Assembly: GCA_016704895.1 (NCBI GenBank)
Contig: JADIZG010000011.1
Location: 1 to 64,000, forward strand
Length of the DNA stretch: 64,000 nucleotides
Direction: 5' to 3'
From: Betaproteobacteria bacterium
GTDB lineage: Bacteria > Pseudomonadota > Gammaproteobacteria > Burkholderiales > Casimicrobiaceae
Below the pieces are notes generated by a model. It did no database searches and was not told the origin of the DNA. It saw nothing but the letters and a program-made list of their open reading frames with translations. Below are positions 29,329 through 38,516 of the stretch, piece after piece; within the stretch, counting starts at the first letter, position 1, and each line of letters starts with the position of its first letter. Position numbers and translations under genes: made by a program.

Positions 29329-29392
29329 CCCCGCGGGAGGCGTAGAATCGCCGCCCGCGCAACGCCTGATCTTCCGACACGGACCCGACGCC

Positions 29393-31072
29393 ATGGCGCT
29401 CAACAAACGCTCCCGCCTCATCACCCACGGCATCGCCCGGTCGCCCAACCGCGCGATGCTCCGCGCCGTCGGCTTCGGCGACGGCGATTTCGAGAAGCCC
29501 ATCGTCGGTGTGGCCAACGGCCACTCGACGATGAACCCGTGCAACGCGGGCATCCAGCCGCTGGTCGACCGCGCGATGGCGTCGCTCAAGGCGGCCGGCG
29601 CGATGCCGCAGGTGTTCGGCGTGCCGACCGTCACCGACGGCATCGGCATGGGCACCGAGGGGATGAAGTACTCGCTCGTCTCGCGCGAGGTGATCGCCGA
29701 CGCGATCGAGACCAGCGTGAACGGCCAGTGCATGGACGGCGTGCTCGTCGTCGGCGGCTGCGACAAGAACATGCCGGCCGGCGCGATGGCGATGGCGCGC
29801 ATGAACGTGCCCGGCATCTACGTCTACGCGGGCACGATCAAGCCGGGCCACTGGAAGGGCCAGACGCTCACGATCGTCTCGCCGTTCGAGGCGGTCGGCG
29901 CGTTCGCGGCCGGCAAGATGAGCCAGGAGGACTACGACGGCATCGAGCGCAACGCGTGCCCCTCCGTCGGCGCGTGCGGCGGCATGTACACGGCGAACAC
30001 GATGAGCTCGTCGTTCGAGGCGCTCGGCATCAGCCTGCTCGGCAGCTCGCAGATGGCCTCGCCCGACCTCGAGAAGGCGGACTCCGCCGCCGAGAGCGCG
30101 AAAGTGCTCGTCGAGGCGATCCGGCGCGACATCAAGCCGCGCGACATCATCACGCGGCGCTCGATCGAGAACGCGATCGCGCTCGTGATGGCGACCGGCG
30201 GCTCGACCAACGCGGTGCTGCACTACCTCGCGATCGCCGCAGCGGCGGATGTCGAATGGACGATCGACGACTTCGAGCGCGTGCGCAGGCGCGTGCCGGT
30301 GCTCTGCGACCTCAAGCCGTCGGGGCGATTCGTCGCGACCGACTTCCGCGACGCGGGCGGCGTCCCGCAGGTGCTGAAGATGCTGCTGGCGCACGGGCTC
30401 CTCTTCGGCGACTGCCTGACGATCACCGGCCGCACGATCGGCGAGGAGCTCGAGCGCGTCCCGTCCGAGCCGCGCCGCGACCAGGAAGTGATCCGGCCGT
30501 GGGACAACCCGATGTACGCGCAGGGCCACCTCGCGATCCTCAAGGGCAATCTCGCGCCCGACGGCTGCGTCGCCAAGATCACGGGCCTCAAGAATCCGTC
30601 GATCACCGGCCCGGCGCGCGTGTTCGACTCCGAGCCGCTGTGCATGGAGGCGATCATGGCGAAGACGATCCGCGCCGGCGACGTCATCGTGATCCGCTAC
30701 GAGGGCCCGAAGGGCGGGCCCGGCATGCAGGAGATGCTCGCGCCGACCTCGGCGCTGATCGGGCAGGGGCTCGGCGAGTCGGTCGGACTCATCACGGACG
30801 GACGCTTCTCGGGAGGCACGTGGGGCATGGTCGTCGGCCACGTCGCGCCGGAGGCGCAGGCCGGCGGCACGATCGCGCTCGTCCACGAAGGCGACTCGGT
30901 CACGATCGACGCGCACAAGCTGCTGATCCAGCTCAACGTGGACGACGCCGAGCTCGCGCGGCGCCGCGCGAACTGGAAGGCGCCGCCGCCGCGCTACACC
31001 AAGGGGCTGCTCGCCAAGTACACGAAGCTCGTGTCGCCCGCGAGCCGCGGCGCGATCACCGACGGCGACTGA
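29393..31072 (+). CDS. ilvD: Dihydroxy-acid dehydratase
   Basis: 559 aa iron-sulfur enzyme. Dehydrates 2,3-dihydroxy-isovalerate and -methylvalerate to the 2-keto acids of valine and isoleucine synthesis. Cluster cysteines are visible in STMNPCNAG, VVGGCDKNMPAGAMAM and CPSVGACGGMYTANTMSS; the C-terminal signature is LITDGRFSGGTWGMVVGHV. A TAGAAT -10-like hexamer lies at 29343-29348. Monocistronic by appearance. Confidence 0.97.
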   Translation: MALNKRSRLITHGIARSPNRAMLRAVGFGDGDFEKPIVGVANGHSTMNPCNAGIQPLVDRAMASLKAAGAMPQVFGVPTVTDGIGMGTEGMKYSLVSREVIADAIETSVNGQCMDGVLVVGGCDKNMPAGAMAMARMNVPGIYVYAGTIKPGHWKGQTLTIVSPFEAVGAFAAGKMSQEDYDGIERNACPSVGACGGMYTANTMSSSFEALGISLLGSSQMASPDLEKADSAAESAKVLVEAIRRDIKPRDIITRRSIENAIALVMATGGSTNAVLHYLAIAAAADVEWTIDDFERVRRRVPVLCDLKPSGRFVATDFRDAGGVPQVLKMLLAHGLLFGDCLTITGRTIGEELERVPSEPRRDQEVIRPWDNPMYAQGHLAILKGNLAPDGCVAKITGLKNPSITGPARVFDSEPLCMEAIMAKTIRAGDVIVIRYEGPKGGPGMQEMLAPTSALIGQGLGESVGLITDGRFSGGTWGMVVGHVAPEAQAGGTIALVHEGDSVTIDAHKLLIQLNVDDAELARRRANWKAPPPRYTKGLLAKYTKLVSPASRGAITDGD

Positions 31073-31096
31073 GGAGCGGGCGGGCGGCGGACCGCG

Positions 31097-31486
31097 TTGC
31101 ATCCGGCGACAAGTCGCGACTTCCGATCGACCGGCAAAGCAGGCGGCACGCAGAGCTGCGCAAGCGGATCGACCAGCCGGCAGAAGCAGGGGCGGCCGGC
31201 GCTCGCCGGCAGGACCGTGCGCCTGTCCGCGTGGGTCCGCACCGACGGTATCCCGGCATCCGGGCGTGGCGGCGCGGGACTCGTGCTGACGGCGATGCGC
31301 GGCTCGTCGATCCTCGCGCACGAGTTCATGAAGAAGACGCGCCTGCGCGGCACGGGTGACTGGAAGCGCGTCTCGATCGAGCTCGCGCTGCCGGCCCGCA
31401 CGACGCGCCTCGAGGCCGGCGCGACGCTCGAAGGCGACGACACCGCATGGGTCGACGACTTCGAGCTCGAGGTCGTCGAGCGCTGA
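31097..31486 (+). pseudogene. Fragment of a carbohydrate-binding (CenC-like) beta-sandwich domain
   Basis: The second half of the frame (GRTVRLSAWVRTDGI ... TGDWKRVSIELALPART ... DTAWVDDFELEVVE) has the pattern of a beta-sandwich module usually found at the C-terminus of larger proteins. The N-terminal part shows only traces (TGKAGGTQS) spread over frames and has no plausible start. Either a decayed gene or a short gene hit by indels. It fills most of the gap between ilvD and the next gene. Confidence 0.45.
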
Positions 31487-31538
31487 GTCGACGGCGACGA
31501 CGCGCTATCATGGCGCGGCTCCTCCGGAGGACAGGAAG

Positions 31539-32372
31539 ATGACCGCCCCGCACGATCCCGGACGCCGGCGCCTGCTCGCCGCCGCGTCCGTCGCACCGCT
31601 CGCCACGCTCGTCGCCGCCTGCGCCGGGATTCCCGGCGCTGCGGACGGGCCACCCGCGCCGGCCCCGGCGTTCAAGCCAGGCGACCGCTGGGTCTACGGC
31701 GCGCGCGACGGCTTTCGCGACCCGCTGGTCTGGGAGGAAACGCGCGAGATCCTGTCGGCGAGCCCGGCCGGCATCGAGATCCGCGTCTCCCAGAAGGGTC
31801 CGCGCGTCGACTCGACCCGCGTCGAGCGCTGGACGTCGCCGGGCGACCTCGCGCTGGGCGCGATCCTCGACAACGAGATGCGTCGTTTCGCGCCGCCCCT
31901 GCCGCGCTGGCGCTACCCGCTCGCGCCGGGCGACCGCTGGAGCCTGTTCGCGGCCAACGTGCACGAGCCGAGCGGATTCACCGGAACGATCAACTACTTC
32001 GCACGCGTCGGCGGCTGGCGATCGGTCGCGACGCCCGCGGGCACGTTCGACGCGATCGGCGTGCGCGTGCTGCTGCGGCTCGACGACGAGGAGTTCTGGC
32101 GCACCGAGACCGAGTGCAACCACCTGTTCTGGTTCGCGCCCGCCGTCGGCAACACGGTGCACGAGGAGAAGGAAGCCCAGTACTTCGACAAGGGCGATCC
32201 CCTGTCGCGCGCGACGTTCCGCACCCAGCACGCGGTGGTCGAGCTGACGTCGTTCCGGCGCGGCGCGCCTAGCGCTTCTTCGTCGCACCCCTCGGCGCCC
32301 GGGACACGGGCTTCGCCGCCCGGCCCGCGGTCCGCTTCGCCTTCTTCGCATCGCGTGCCGCCGCCGCCCTGA
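31539..32372 (+). CDS. Twin-arginine/lipoprotein-type secreted protein of unknown function
   Basis: 277 aa. The N-terminus GRRRLLAAASVAPLATLVAA followed by CAG combines an RR-containing n-region with a lipobox-like Cys, so export by Tat with lipidation is possible. The mature part (FKPGDRWVYGARDGF, YPLAPGDRWSLFAANVHEPS, GTFDAIGVRVLLRLDDEEFW) is beta-rich; I do not recognise the family. Reads from AGGAAG before the ATG. The last 30 residues are low-complexity and overlap the 3' end of the opposing tfoX-like gene, so a frameshift near 32265 may have removed the true stop. Confidence 0.7.
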   Translation: MTAPHDPGRRRLLAAASVAPLATLVAACAGIPGAADGPPAPAPAFKPGDRWVYGARDGFRDPLVWEETREILSASPAGIEIRVSQKGPRVDSTRVERWTSPGDLALGAILDNEMRRFAPPLPRWRYPLAPGDRWSLFAANVHEPSGFTGTINYFARVGGWRSVATPAGTFDAIGVRVLLRLDDEEFWRTETECNHLFWFAPAVGNTVHEEKEAQYFDKGDPLSRATFRTQHAVVELTSFRRGAPSASSSHPSAPGTRASPPGPRSASPSSHRVPPPP

Positions 32373-32694
32373 GCGCGGCGCCCAGCGCCGACCGCGCCCA
32401 CGGCGCCATCGCGTGCGCGCTCTCGAGCGCATCGTCGGGCGCGCGGTGGTAGCTCATCTCGTGCCGGGCGCCGTCCTTCGTCGTGTACGCGAACGGCGGC
32501 AGGCCGAGTGCGGAGAACTCGGCGCGATTGACGTCGTCCGCGCGCAGGTAGAGCACGTCGTCGTCGACGATCGCGACGAACAGGCCGTCGACGTAGACGC
32601 CGTGCCCGCCGAACATCGCGCGCACGGAAACCGTGCGCCCGCCTGCGCGCATCAGCTCGCGCAGGTGGTCGAGGAAGTCGCGCGAGTTGGCCAT
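32269..32694 (-). CDS. TfoX/Sxy N-terminal domain protein
   Basis: 141 aa. FLDHLRELMRAGGRTVSVRA, MFGGHGVYVDGLFVAIVDDD and LYLRADDVNRAEF are typical of the TfoX N-terminal domain, related to the competence regulator Sxy. The C-terminal TfoX domain is absent, replaced by an Ala/Lys/Arg-rich basic tail that could bind nucleic acid. In most bacteria such short forms have no tested role in competence. Confidence 0.85.
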   Translation of the reverse strand: MANSRDFLDHLRELMRAGGRTVSVRAMFGGHGVYVDGLFVAIVDDDVLYLRADDVNRAEFSALGLPPFAYTTKDGARHEMSYHRAPDDALESAHAMAPWARSALGAALRAAAARDAKKAKRTAGRAAKPVSRAPRGATKKR

Positions 32695-32710
32695 CGCGGC
32701 CCCGGGAAGG

Positions 32711-33547
32711 TCAGCCCCGCAGCCCCAGCCGCTGCCAGATCGTCGTCGTGAGCGACGCCTGGTTCAGCGTGTAGAAGTGCAGGCCCGGGGCGCCGCGCGC
32801 GATCAGCTTCGCGCACAGGTCGGTCACGACGTCGAGCCCGAACGCGCGGATCGACGCGACGTCGTCGCCGTAGCCCTCGAGGCGCCGCCGGATCCAGCGC
32901 GGGATCTCGGCGCCGCAGGCGTCCGAGAAGCGCCCGAGCTTCGATGCGCTCGCGATCGGCATGATGCCCGGCACGATCGGGACGCGCACGCCCATCGCGT
33001 CGCAGTCGTCGACGAACCGGAAGTAGGCGTCCGCGTTGAAGAAGTACTGCGTGATCGCCGAATTCGCGCCGGCGTCGACCTTGCGCCTGAAGTTCGCGAG
33101 GTCGGCCTGCGGCGAGCCGGCCTGCGGGTGCATCTCGGGGTAGGCGGCCACGTCGATGTGGAACCAGTCGCCGGACACCTCGCGGATGAACGCGACCAGC
33201 TCGTTCGCATGGCGGAACTCGCCGGCGTCGAACGTGCCCGACGGCATGTCGCCGCGCAGCGCGACGAGATGGCGGATGCCGTGCGTGCGGTACTGCGCGA
33301 GGACCTCCGCGAGGTTCGCGCGCGTCGAGCCGACGCACGAGATGTGCGGGGCCGCGGGCACGCCCTCGGCGCGGATCTCGAGCACCGTCTCGAGCGTGCC
33401 TTCGCGCGTCGAGCCGCCCGCGCCGAACGTGACCGAGCAGAACGCCGGCTCGAGCTGCGCGAGCTGGCGGCGCGCCGCGCGCAGCTTCTCGACGCCCTCG
33501 GGCGTGCGCGGCGGGAAGAACTCGAGGCTGTAGGCGCGACGGGTCAT
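32711..33547 (-). CDS. metF: 5,10-Methylenetetrahydrofolate reductase
   Basis: 278 aa flavoprotein making 5-methyl-THF for methionine synthesis. Motifs: YSLEFFPPRTPEG near the start, FCSVTFGAGGST, HLVALRGDMP and ITQYFFNADAYFRFVDDC, GLHFYTLNQASL at the end. I chose the ATG at 33547, with GGAGG 6 bases upstream; another ATG at 33589 would overlap the preceding stop. It completes a methyl cycle with ahcY and metK in this window. Confidence 0.95.
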   Translation of the reverse strand: MTRRAYSLEFFPPRTPEGVEKLRAARRQLAQLEPAFCSVTFGAGGSTREGTLETVLEIRAEGVPAAPHISCVGSTRANLAEVLAQYRTHGIRHLVALRGDMPSGTFDAGEFRHANELVAFIREVSGDWFHIDVAAYPEMHPQAGSPQADLANFRRKVDAGANSAITQYFFNADAYFRFVDDCDAMGVRVPIVPGIMPIASASKLGRFSDACGAEIPRWIRRRLEGYGDDVASIRAFGLDVVTDLCAKLIARGAPGLHFYTLNQASLTTTIWQRLGLRG

Positions 33548-33585
33548 CGGAACCTCCCCGGGGCGCAGCCTCGTCGCGTCGTCGC

Positions 33586-33948
33586 TCATCGCTGCGGCTC
33601 CGGGCGCGGGGAAGGAAGCACGATCGCGGCGATCGCCCACGTGATCAGGCTGTAGACGATCGCGCCGAACACGCCCGACCAGAATCCCGCCACGCGGAAG
33701 CCCTCGAGGAACGATCCGACCCACCAGAACAGCAGCCCGTTGATCACGAGGATGAACAGGCCGAGCGTGAGGATCGTCACCGGCAGCGTCAGCAGGAACA
33801 GGATCGGGCGGATCAGCGCGTTGATGAGGCCGAGCACGAGGGCGGCGATCAGCGCCGCCCCCATCGAGTCGACCGTCACCCACGGGAACACGTAGGGAAG
33901 CAGGAACAGCGCGAGCGCGTTGATGAGCCAGGCGACGAGGATGCGCAT
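33586..33948 (-). CDS. Phage-holin-family (YvlD-like) membrane protein
   Basis: 120 aa with four hydrophobic helices (LVAWLINALALFLLPYVF, LIAALVLGLINALIRPILFL, PVTILTLGLFILVINGLLFW, FGAIVYSLITWAIAAIVLP). The family is annotated phage holin 4_2 but is chromosomal and lies between ahcY and metF in many betaproteobacteria; role unknown. Its stop is 39 bases before the metF start. Confidence 0.85.
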   Translation of the reverse strand: MRILVAWLINALALFLLPYVFPWVTVDSMGAALIAALVLGLINALIRPILFLLTLPVTILTLGLFILVINGLLFWWVGSFLEGFRVAGFWSGVFGAIVYSLITWAIAAIVLPSPRPEPQR

Positions 33949-33962
33949 CGGGAATCTCCGGT

Positions 33963-34883
33963 TCAGGCGGCACGGCCGCCGGCGAAGGGCTTGAGGATCG
34001 CGTGGAGCGTCGCGTGCACCGGCGCCGCGAGACCGGCCTCGCGCGCCATGCGTGCGACCGCCCCCGAGAGCCAGGGCACCTCGAGCCGGTAGCCGGACTC
34101 CAGGTCGTTCAGCATCGACGAGCGCATCGCGGCGGGCAGGCCGTCGGCGAAGGCGAGCTGCTTCGCGACGAAGTCGTCGGGCAGCGCAACGCCACGGGCG
34201 ACGCCGACGGCCCACACCTCGCGCATCGCGGTCTCGAGCAGCGCACGCAGGTCGGGGTCGGACCGGACGACGCCGATCGGCGAGCGGGCCGCCGAGGTGA
34301 TCCCCGAGAACGACGCGAGGAACACGAACTTCTCCCACAGCGCGCGGCGGATGTCGGGCGTGTGCTCGATCTCGACGCCCGCCGAGCGGCACGCGTCGGC
34401 GAACGCGGCGGCGCGATCCTCCGGACCGCCGGGAAACGCGCCGACGCGAAGCCGCGCCATCGTCCCCGTGTGCGCGATCACGCCGGGCGCGCGGATCGTC
34501 GCCGCGATGTAGGCGACGCCGCCCAGCACGTGCGAGGGCCCGAGCAGGGCGGCCACCCGGTCGGCGCTCTCGACGCCGTTCTGGAACGGGATCACGACAC
34601 CGCCGTTCGACACGATGCCGGCAAGCTTCGGCGCGGTCGCCTCGACGTCCCACAGCTTGACGCACAGCATCGCGACGTCGACCGGGCCGAGCGCCGAGAG
34701 GTCGTCGGTCGCCGGGCAGCGCACGGTCGCGTCGCCGAGCGCGCTCTCGATCGCGAGCCCGTGCTCGCGGATCGCGGCGAGGTGGCGCCCGCGCGCGACG
34801 AACGTGACGTCGTGGCCCGCCTGCGCGAGCCGCGCGCCGAAGTAGCCGCCAACGCCGCCTGCGCCGATCACTGCGACCTTCAT
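33963..34883 (-). CDS. panE: 2-Dehydropantoate 2-reductase family protein
   Basis: 306 aa. N-terminal Rossmann NADPH fold (KVAVIGAGGVGGYFGARLAQ), VRCPATDDLSALGPVDVAML, then QNGVESADRVAALLG and the catalytic Lys region LWEKFVFLASFSGITS; helical C-terminal domain (SSMLNDLESGYRLEVPWLSG). Reduces ketopantoate in pantothenate synthesis, though paralogues act on other 2-keto acids. It sits between ahcY and the holin/metF pair that are usually adjacent, with REP-like palindromes on its 5' side. Confidence 0.88.
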   Translation of the reverse strand: MKVAVIGAGGVGGYFGARLAQAGHDVTFVARGRHLAAIREHGLAIESALGDATVRCPATDDLSALGPVDVAMLCVKLWDVEATAPKLAGIVSNGGVVIPFQNGVESADRVAALLGPSHVLGGVAYIAATIRAPGVIAHTGTMARLRVGAFPGGPEDRAAAFADACRSAGVEIEHTPDIRRALWEKFVFLASFSGITSAARSPIGVVRSDPDLRALLETAMREVWAVGVARGVALPDDFVAKQLAFADGLPAAMRSSMLNDLESGYRLEVPWLSGAVARMAREAGLAAPVHATLHAILKPFAGGRAA

Positions 34884-34933
34884 TGCCGTTCTCTCATCCC
34901 GACCTCGCCCGCGATCGCGGGCAGCGTAGCCCT

Positions 34934-34994
34934 GTGGGTCCGGCTTCAGGCGGACGCGATGCGTCTTGCCCGTCGGGCTGAAGCCCGACCCACA
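34934..34994. repeat. Two GTCGG-family REP-like palindromes
   Basis: A degenerate copy at 34934-34955 and a perfect one at 34972-34993, facing each other. They lie in the 235-bp gap between ahcY and panE, in which no gene is visible. Confidence 0.8.
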
Positions 34995-35118
34995 AAGGGC
35001 GCGGCCACGCACGCCGCCGAACCGTACGCCGGGGTTGGCGCGTTGAGCGGCGCGCGCTTCATGCGCCGCTCCAACGCGGTGACCCCGGCGGACGCATCGT
35101 TGCGGAACGTCCCGCGAA

Positions 35119-36548
<1,430 letters not shown>

Positions 36549-36621
36549 GCGAGTCACTCCTCGTCGGGTGACCTCGGGAACGGACGGGGATTCACGCGCC
36601 CGCCGCCCCGCGAGGATCACG

Positions 36622-36704
36622 GGTCAACGAGCGCCGTTGCAGCGAAGGGCTCCGAGCCTGGTCGGCGCCCGGGTCGGGCGGTCCGATTGCAGCGCTCCTC
36701 GGAG
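36622..36704 (-). promoter_or_regulatory. SAH riboswitch in the ahcY leader
   Basis: On the minus strand the leader starts CCGAGGAGCGCTGCAATC, continues through GCCGACCAGGCTCGGAG and closes with CTGCAACGGCGCTCGTTG. GAGCGC pairs with GCGCTC to form P1, and CTCCGAG can pair with CTCGGAG as the pseudoknot, matching the SAH riboswitch that switches on ahcY when SAH builds up. A TATAAT -10 (minus strand, 36712-36717) places the start of transcription at its first bases. Confidence 0.92.
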
Positions 36705-36711
36705 GGGGCGA

Positions 36712-36717
36712 ATTATA
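36712..36717 (-). promoter_or_regulatory. TATAAT -10 element of ahcY
   Basis: Perfect -10 hexamer on the minus strand, about 7 bases before the first riboswitch base. No good -35 is visible 17 bases upstream. Confidence 0.7.
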
Positions 36718-36742
36718 CAGCAGCCCGCGAGACCCCCGGCGG

Positions 36743-36760
36743 GTCGGGCGTCAGCCCGAC
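36743..36760. repeat. Single GTCGG-family REP-like palindrome
   Basis: GTCGGGCGTCAGCCCGAC, between the ahcY promoter and the 3' end of the next minus-strand gene. Confidence 0.8.
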
Positions 36761-36781
36761 CGCCATCGCGGGGAGTGCGAC

Positions 36782-37345
36782 CTACGACGCCCTCGCTCCG
36801 CGCGCCGGCGGCGGGGGAACGGCCATCAGCGCGATCAGCGCGTTGGCGAGCGTCGACTCGCGCTTGTAGAAGCCGTCGGTGTGGAACGTCTCCTCGAGCT
36901 TGTACATCTCGTAGTCGAGGTGGTGGCCGATCTCGTGAACCAGCGTGCGCAGGAACGAGCGGAACGCGACGACCTGCTGCCGCTGCGCGGTGCGCATCCA
37001 CACGGTGATGCGCGCCGGGACGCGGCCCTCCTCGGGCTCGTAGAGGCCGTGCAGTTCGCCGTAGTCGGACGACGGGCGCTTCGCGAGCACGCGCACGCGG
37101 ATCGGAGGCACGCGGTAGCCGGCGGCCAGCGCGTCGGTGAGCCGCTGGCACGCGCGCTCGCAACCCGCGCGATCGTCGGCCTGGAGCGCCCCCGAGATCG
37201 CGTCGACGTCCGCGCCCGCCGAGAAGCCCGCCGGCAGGTCGAGGCGTTCGATCGCGTCGCTCGCGCGGTAGATCCGCTTGCGGGCGGGCGAGAGGCGGTC
37301 GTAGTAGGCGAAGGGCACGGGAACGGACTGCGGGCGGTCGCCCAA
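36782..37345 (-). CDS. Predicted HEXXH metallopeptidase-like protein
   Basis: 187 aa. The C-terminal half carries LRTLVHEIGHHLDYEMYKLE, a zinc-binding HEXXH with a nearby acidic residue, and FHTDGFYKRESTLANALIA. The N-terminal half (YDRLSPARKRIYRASDAI) is helical, and the middle holds IRVRVLAKRPSSDYGELHGL. No signal peptide, so cytoplasmic. I know this only as an uncharacterised bacterial family. The start is uncertain: TTG at 37345 is used, and a GTG nine residues in is an alternative. Confidence 0.7.
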   Translation of the reverse strand: MGDRPQSVPVPFAYYDRLSPARKRIYRASDAIERLDLPAGFSAGADVDAISGALQADDRAGCERACQRLTDALAAGYRVPPIRVRVLAKRPSSDYGELHGLYEPEEGRVPARITVWMRTAQRQQVVAFRSFLRTLVHEIGHHLDYEMYKLEETFHTDGFYKRESTLANALIALMAVPPPPARGARAS

Positions 37346-37346
37346 C

Positions 37347-37376
37347 GAAAAAGGCCGCGCTGGGCGGCCTCTTTTC
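37347..37376. terminator. Bidirectional rho-independent terminator
   Basis: AGGCCGC, five-base loop, GCGGCCT, flanked by AAAAA on the left and CTTTTC on the right, so it works best on the minus strand after the small basic-protein gene ending at 37405. Confidence 0.8.
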
Positions 37377-37404
37377 GCGACGGCGCGGAAGGCGCCGCGC
37401 GGCG

Positions 37405-37533
37405 TCAGCTCTTCTTGATCTTCTCGAGCATCTTGAAGATGCCCTTCTGGCTGCCGACGAACATGCGCTTGAACGTCTTGGGCAGGCAGCGGCGTTCGAG
37501 GGTGTTGCGGCGGTTGCGCTTGATGTCGGCCAT
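37405..37533 (-). CDS. Small basic protein (42 aa), unknown
   Basis: An ATG with GGAGAG 6 bases upstream opens a 42-codon frame: MADIKRNRRNTLERRCLPKT ... and end MLEKIKKS. It is about one third Lys/Arg, has a single Cys at residue 16, and uses GC-ending codons as its neighbours do. A terminator follows 29 bases after the stop, so it is a complete transcription unit. No family recognised; the charge suggests RNA or DNA binding. Confidence 0.65.
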   Translation of the reverse strand: MADIKRNRRNTLERRCLPKTFKRMFVGSQKGIFKMLEKIKKS

Positions 37534-37631
37534 CGTCTCTCTCCGGATCGGGGAGGCGCCCGGGAGACCGGCCGCCGAAAAGGGTCTATTTTAGAGCAAC
37601 TTGGCCGAAATAGCCAGCAGAGACCCTCGCT

Positions 37632-38478
37632 TCAGGCCCCGGCGATCCAGCCTTCGACGGGATCGACGGCGCCGGCAGGCATAGTTCTCGCCCGCCCGCG
37701 CTGCGCCCCACGCCGCCTGCACGGCGCAGGCGATCGCGTCGAGCGTGTCGCCGGACGCGTCGTCCACGGCGGCCTCGGCGAGCGCCATCGGCAGGTCCGC
37801 ACGCACGCCGAACGGGTGCGCGCCCTCGACGAGGGCCCACAGGAGTCCGACGCGGGCGTCGCGCTGCGCGGGCGTCTGCTTCGACCGCGCGTCGTTCTTG
37901 TACGACGGCGCGCGCTTCTCGCCGCGCGCCTCTGCGATCCTGCGCATTACGAGCCCCGGATACGCCTCGAGGGCGACGCGCGAACGATCGCCGTCGGCGA
38001 TCCCCGGCAGGTGCACGCCGGCGCGCGCGAGCCGCGGCGCGCCCTCGTGCAGCATCCAGCCGACCGGCGGGTTGACGAGCTTCATCGACGCGTGCGCGCC
38101 GGCCGCGATCTCGGTCGCCCGGTGCGCGTACTTGCGCCCCACGGGCCGCGCCGCGCGAAAGCGGGCGAACGTACGATCGACCGTCTCGCGGTCGAGCGCC
38201 GCGTAGCGCGCGATCATCGCGTGCCACGCGCGCGCCGAGCGCGAGCGCGCGCCGGCCCAGCCGAGCGCAACGACGAGCTCCCGCGCGAGGCCGAACGGGA
38301 AGTCGAACGCGCCGACCCACGGCCCCGGCGCCGACAGCAGCGCCTCGAACGACGGCCAGTCGGTGAGCCGGTCCACGCGGTCGACCCGCACCCGCGCGAC
38401 GTCGACCCGGCCGTGCGCCACGGTGATCGCCTTGCGCCGCGACGGCGCGCTGGTGAAGTCGACGCCGACGATGCGCAC
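37632..38478 (-). CDS. DUF429 family protein (frameshift near the 3' end)
   Basis: About 281 aa after correction. RNase-H-like fold signature at the N-terminus (RIVGVDFTSAPSRRKAITVA) and GAFDFPFGLARELV, VALEAYPGLVMRRI, SYKNDARSKQTPAQRDARVG, typical of DUF429, a predicted nuclease family. GTG start at 38478. Near 37679 the frame shifts; the other frame gives the natural end AGAVDPVEGWIAGA and stop at 37632, while the uncorrected frame runs on to 37591. Confidence 0.8.
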
Positions 38479-38516
38479 GGGACGACCGGCGGGACGCCGG
38501 ATAGGTAAGGGCTTAC

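Noticed and set aside
33586..33948. Prophage remnant (holin)
   Set aside because: The family name is misleading; the gene is a chromosomal neighbour of ahcY/metF and no other phage gene is present.
37405..37533. Small basic gene as ribosomal protein L36 or L34
   Set aside because: Lacks the zinc-binding Cys/His set of L36 and the KRTxQPS start of L34; only size and charge are similar.
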